Positions 6,546-8,516 of a DNA stretch of 8,516 nt are shown piece after piece; position 1 is the stretch's first letter, and each line of letters starts with the position of its first letter. The notes under the pieces are model-generated. The model did not search any database. It saw only the letters and a list, made by a program, of their open reading frames with translations, and had not been told where the DNA came from. The stretch comes from Candidatus Hydrogenedentota bacterium (lineage in GTDB: Bacteria; Hydrogenedentota; Hydrogenedentia; Hydrogenedentales; SLHB01). The stretch covers positions 1 to 8,516 of the forward strand of contig JAPLKX010000323.1 of assembly GCA_026387845.1 (NCBI GenBank). Direction: 5' to 3'. A program made the translations under genes and the position numbers.

Positions 6546-6584
6546 TCCCACTGGCGGGGTCGCGGCTACCGCGCCGTGTCATCT

Positions 6585-6634
6585 TGTAGGTCCGAATTCC
6601 GATTCGGACGTCCCATTCACAGATGGGACCTACA
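6585..6634. repeat. REPIN-like element: two inverted hairpins with GTAG feet (three-way junction)
   Basis: The 50 nt divide without leftover bases. TGTAG (6585-6589) is followed by hairpin 1, GTCCGAAT-tccg-ATTCGGAC (6590-6609), then hairpin 2, GTCCCAT-tcacag-ATGGGAC (6610-6629), then CTACA (6630-6634), which pairs with the opening TGTAG. Read from each end, each half is TGTAG plus a GTCC...GGAC hairpin, which is the layout of a REP sequence (GTAG tetranucleotide plus hairpin). Two in opposite orientation make a REPIN or BIME-like unit. REP sequences are mobilised by RAYT (IS200/IS605-related Y1) transposases; none is in this window. The element lies 39 bp after the small membrane protein gene and may also limit transcription into the next gene. 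Confidence 0.75.
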
Positions 6635-6741
6635 GCCAATCCGCAATCGTAATGCTGTCGGCGGTGGAGGTGGAGGCGCGCCTTCCTGTACCATGGGGCC
6701 TTCATGAACGAGTCGGGGCTGTTGACAGCGAGAGGTATCTC

Positions 6742-7503
6742 ATGGCCAGTCGAATCGGGGCAATTCTGGGGGTTCTGATTTGCGCCTCTACGGCGTGGGC
6801 GGAATCGGCGCAGTTGGACTGGGTCGAACGCATCTACGGCGATGGACGCCACAACGCCTTCACCGACCTCGTCCAATGGAACGGCCAATACTACGTGTGT
6901 TTCCGCCACGCCGAGAGCCATATGTCGCTCGACGGCCAAATCCGCGTCATGCGCAGCGCTGACCTCCATGCCTGGGAACCCTGCGGAACTATCGACACCG
7001 CCGGCGATGACCGCGACCCACACCTCTCCCCCGCCGGCGACCGCCTCTACGTCTTTTTCGGCACGTGGGACATCGTCCACCAGCCCGGCAATAAACTCCT
7101 GGACCGCAGTTCCGTCCGGTCCTATTGCGCCTACACGACCGACGGCTCCACCTGGTCAAAAGTCGACGCCACCTACGAGCCGGGCTGGTGGCTCTGGCGC
7201 GTCTCACGTAATAATGGCCGCCAGGACGGCGCCCGCCAGGACGGCGCCCGCCAGGATGGCGGCCTCTTCTACAGCGCCGCGTACACCGCCGTCCGGCCAA
7301 CGCCCGCCGCACGCGAAACCCGCCTACTCCAATCATCAGACGGTATCAACTGGACCCTCGTCAGCACCGTCACCCGCGAGCGAAACGCCGGCGAAGCCGA
7401 TATGGTTTTCGAGCCCGACGGCTCAATCTGGCTCATCTCGCGAACCGGCGACCAATCCGGCGGCGCCATGTTCTCACGCAGCGACCCCGCTCGAGCCAAA
7501 TAG
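6742..7503 (+). CDS. Exported sialidase-like beta-propeller protein, cut short by an in-frame TAG
   Basis: ATG 6742 has GAGAGG (6730-6735) six bases upstream. The first 20 residues are a classical signal peptide (IGAILGVLICASTAWA, cleavage before ES). The mature part carries Asp-box-like turns SADLHAW (72-78), TTDGSTW (132-138) and SSDGINW (198-204), plus DRDPHLSPAGDRLYVFFG (90-107). This pattern fits five- or six-bladed beta-propeller enzymes annotated as exo-alpha-sialidase or related glycosidases; substrate and catalytic residues are not certain. Residues 160-174 are three tandem RQDGA-type units. Translation stops at TAG 7501-7503 after 253 residues, in the middle of the propeller, while the same frame continues to read as protein to 7854. 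The product as encoded is probably incomplete and unfolded. The gene lies 107 bp after the REPIN-like element, with no convincing promoter of its own. Confidence 0.75.
   Translation: MASRIGAILGVLICASTAWAESAQLDWVERIYGDGRHNAFTDLVQWNGQYYVCFRHAESHMSLDGQIRVMRSADLHAWEPCGTIDTAGDDRDPHLSPAGDRLYVFFGTWDIVHQPGNKLLDRSSVRSYCAYTTDGSTWSKVDATYEPGWWLWRVSRNNGRQDGARQDGARQDGGLFYSAAYTAVRPTPAARETRLLQSSDGINWTLVSTVTRERNAGEADMVFEPDGSIWLISRTGDQSGGAMFSRSDPARAK
7219..7263 (+). repeat. Three tandem 15-bp units encoding RQDGA inside the propeller gene
   Basis: CGCCAGGACGGCGCC occurs at 7219-7233 and, identically, at 7234-7248; a third copy at 7249-7263 differs at two bases. The unit is in frame and codes for RQDGA, RQDGA, RQDGG, probably a surface loop between propeller strands. 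The near-identity of the copies suggests a recent slippage expansion. Confidence 0.85.
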
Positions 7504-7854
7504 ACCGCCGCGGACCTCGGCGTCCTCGTACACAGCCCCGTCATCGCACAGTGGAAAGACCGGTTTTTCCTGGCCGGCAGAGGCCGCGACGGCGAAAAGT
7601 ACGTCACCCGAATCTGGGAGATCCTTAACCCCCACGGCGACCCCCCCGCTGTCCAACTCCGCGAGGTCATCACCCTGCCCAGCGAGGGCGACAACGCCTA
7701 TCCCGGCCTGCTGGTCGACCCCGCCTCGCTCGAGGCCGAATCCCCGGGCTTTTTCGTGACCTGGTACTCCCAGCACGAGCGGGAACAGGTCGGCGGAGGC
7801 AAGAACGCCGCCTGCGTTTATGCCGGTCACGTAAGCGTGTCTCCAGCGCCCTGA
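7504..7854 (+). pseudogene. Severed C-terminal part of the sialidase-like propeller gene
   Basis: Directly after TAG 7501-7503 and in the same frame, 116 codons run to TGA 7852-7854. The sequence (TAADLGVLVHSPVIAQWKDR, then FFLAGRGRDGEKYVTRIWEI, later SPGFFVTWYSQHE) continues the propeller: strand-rich, with a GRGRDG turn typical of such enzymes. There is no ribosome site or plausible start near the break, so this part can be made only by readthrough. With it the full protein would be 370 residues, a usual length for the fold. A single change in TAG back to CAG (Gln) or TGG (Trp) would restore the gene. Confidence 0.7.
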
Positions 7855-7915
7855 CCGCCCCGCCCGCCGGCCTCTCCGCTGGTCGTGCCAAAATTCACAA
7901 CGCCCGCCCACCAGC

Positions 7916-7944
7916 TTGATTAGGGGATATCCACATGCTATTAT
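7916..7944 (+). promoter_or_regulatory. Sigma70-type extended -10 promoter for acs
   Basis: TTGATT (7916-7921, four of six) and TATTAT (7939-7944, five of six) are separated by 17 bp, and TGC directly before the -10 supplies the extended -10 motif. Transcription would start near 7951. The preceding gene ends at 7854, so acs has its own promoter. Confidence 0.6.
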
Positions 7945-7950
7945 TTGGGG

Positions 7951-8109
7951 GTTGCTTTTCCGGGAATGAGTTGTTGTTTAGGCAAGTTCCCCACACGGGG
8001 TCGGCCCAGCGTAGCAGGTGTATCTGCGGGATTCCCGTTCCACGCGCTCAGGGCTAACTCTATGTAACGGTCGGGTTTTTTTCGGATAAACTTAGGAGGA
8101 TCTCCACGA
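7951..8109 (+). promoter_or_regulatory. Long 5' leader of acs with terminator-like T-run
   Basis: The predicted leader is about 160 nt. It holds competing short hairpins: GGGAA (7965-7969) with TTCCC (7988-7992), and CCCC-acac-GGGG (7989-8000), which share bases. CCCG (8034-8037) can pair with CGGG (8072-8075), directly before seven T (8076-8082) and 11 bases before the AGGAGG ribosome site (8094-8099). This could be an attenuator, but the stem is short and the loop long. I recognise no known riboswitch. No peptide gene is evident. Confidence 0.3.
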
Positions 8110-8516
8110 ATGGCCACCAATGAAGCAAGAAAATCTATCAGCTCTTTTATGACCGAAGGGGGGCGAACCTTTCCGCCGCCCGCAGGTTTTGCCGCCAAAG
8201 CGCACGTCAAATCGTTTGCTGAGTACCAGGCGATGTACGACCGGTCGGTAAACGACCCCGATGCGTTCTGGCTGGAACAGGCCGCCCTCCTCGATTGGGT
8301 TAAGAAGCCTGCAAAAGCCCGCGAGTTCACCTGGAACACCGACAGCCGCGCCATCAACCATACCTGGTATGCCGACGGCATCCTCAATGTCTCCTACAAC
8401 TGCCTCGACAGGCATCTCAACGGCGCTACCGCCAAAAAAACCGCGCTGCTGTGGCAAGGCGAGCCCGACGAAGACGTCCGCGCCATCTCCTATCAAGACC
8501 TGCACCGCGAGGTGTG
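8110..8516 (+). CDS. acs: Acetyl-CoA synthetase, AMP-forming, N-terminal part (runs off right edge)
   Basis: ATG 8110 has AGGAGG (8094-8099) ten bases upstream, and the frame is open for 135 codons to the edge. The family's full length is about 650 residues, so roughly a fifth is seen. The N-terminal domain is clear: SFAEYQAMYDRSVNDPDAFW, then LLDWVKKP, then WYADGILNVSYNCLDRHL (86-103), matching the family pattern W-Y-x-D-G-x-L-N-x-x-x-N-C-L-D-R-H, then TALLWQGEPDEDVRAISYQD. The last is the start of the adenylate-forming domain. The enzyme makes acetyl-CoA from acetate, ATP and CoA in the cytoplasm. The AMP-binding P-loop and the regulatory acetylation lysine are off the window. Propionyl-CoA synthetase is an alternative, but this N-terminus fits Acs better. 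Confidence 0.9.
   Translation, partial: MATNEARKSISSFMTEGGRTFPPPAGFAAKAHVKSFAEYQAMYDRSVNDPDAFWLEQAALLDWVKKPAKAREFTWNTDSRAINHTWYADGILNVSYNCLDRHLNGATAKKTALLWQGEPDEDVRAISYQDLHREV

Noticed and set aside
6722..6727. TTGACA as a -35 box for the propeller gene.
   Set aside because: It lies only 14 bp before the ATG, so the matching start of transcription would be inside the coding region.
7501..7503. TAG as a sense codon (alternative code or pyrrolysine).
   Set aside because: TAG serves as the ordinary stop of the genes ending at 153, 3364 and 6294, and the sequence beyond those stops does not look like protein.
6842..7759. A 305-residue open frame overlapping the propeller gene and crossing the TAG.
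   Set aside because: It is a low-complexity Ser/Thr/Pro/Ala translation of the shifted frame. The signal peptide, Asp boxes and ribosome site belong to the other frame.
8092..8505. Minus-strand open frames (8092-8505 and 7941-8387) covering the acs start region.
   Set aside because: They are antisense to a clear acs N-terminal domain and have no supporting motif.

Overview
The window looks like a piece of a chromosome from a Gram-negative-type environmental bacterium. The gene families fit the Planctomycetota (Phycisphaerae-like) or a neighbouring lineage such as Hydrogenedentota: a secreted right-handed beta-helix protein with bacterial repeat modules and a C-terminal anchor, a GH127-type glycosidase, a sialidase-like beta-propeller and an AMP-forming acetyl-CoA synthetase. 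This placement is an inference from gene style; there is no rRNA or marker gene. Shine-Dalgarno sites are clear, and bases 1-3360 are visibly less GC-rich than bases 3400-8500.

Left part (1-3360). The last 37 residues of an ISKra4-like transposase enter from the left edge on the + strand and stop at 115. Facing it on the - strand is a two-gene unit. A sigma70-type promoter (3060-3031) reads into a 564-residue exported beta-helix protein (2959-1265), whose TGA overlaps the ATG of a Cys-rich exported protein, possibly a lipoprotein (1265-153). The pair is probably translationally coupled and may form a surface assembly. A 13-bp direct repeat with an 18-bp period sits just upstream of the -35 box.

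Middle (3364-6545). A HAD-family phosphatase gene (- strand) and a GH127-like glycosidase gene (+ strand) diverge from a 96-bp intergenic region that holds plausible promoters in both directions. The glycosidase keeps the Glu, Glu-x-Cys and Cys-Cys residues of the zinc-thiolate catalytic site. Behind it, with its own strong Shine-Dalgarno site, lies a gene for a 63-residue single-pass membrane protein.

Right part (6546-8516). A 50-nt element folds perfectly as two inverted hairpins, each with a GTAG foot, like a REPIN made of two REP sequences. Next is an exported sialidase-like beta-propeller gene that an in-frame TAG interrupts after codon 253; the same frame stays open and protein-like for another 116 codons. 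At least three other genes here use TAG as their normal stop, so this is more likely a nonsense mutation (or a sequencing error) than a recoded codon. The window ends in the first 135 codons of an acetyl-CoA synthetase gene (acs), which has its own extended -10 promoter and a leader of about 160 nt.

The glycosidase, small membrane protein and propeller genes share strand and theme (extracellular glycan breakdown). Acs, which activates acetate, may only be a neighbour. No tRNA, rRNA or CRISPR array was seen.
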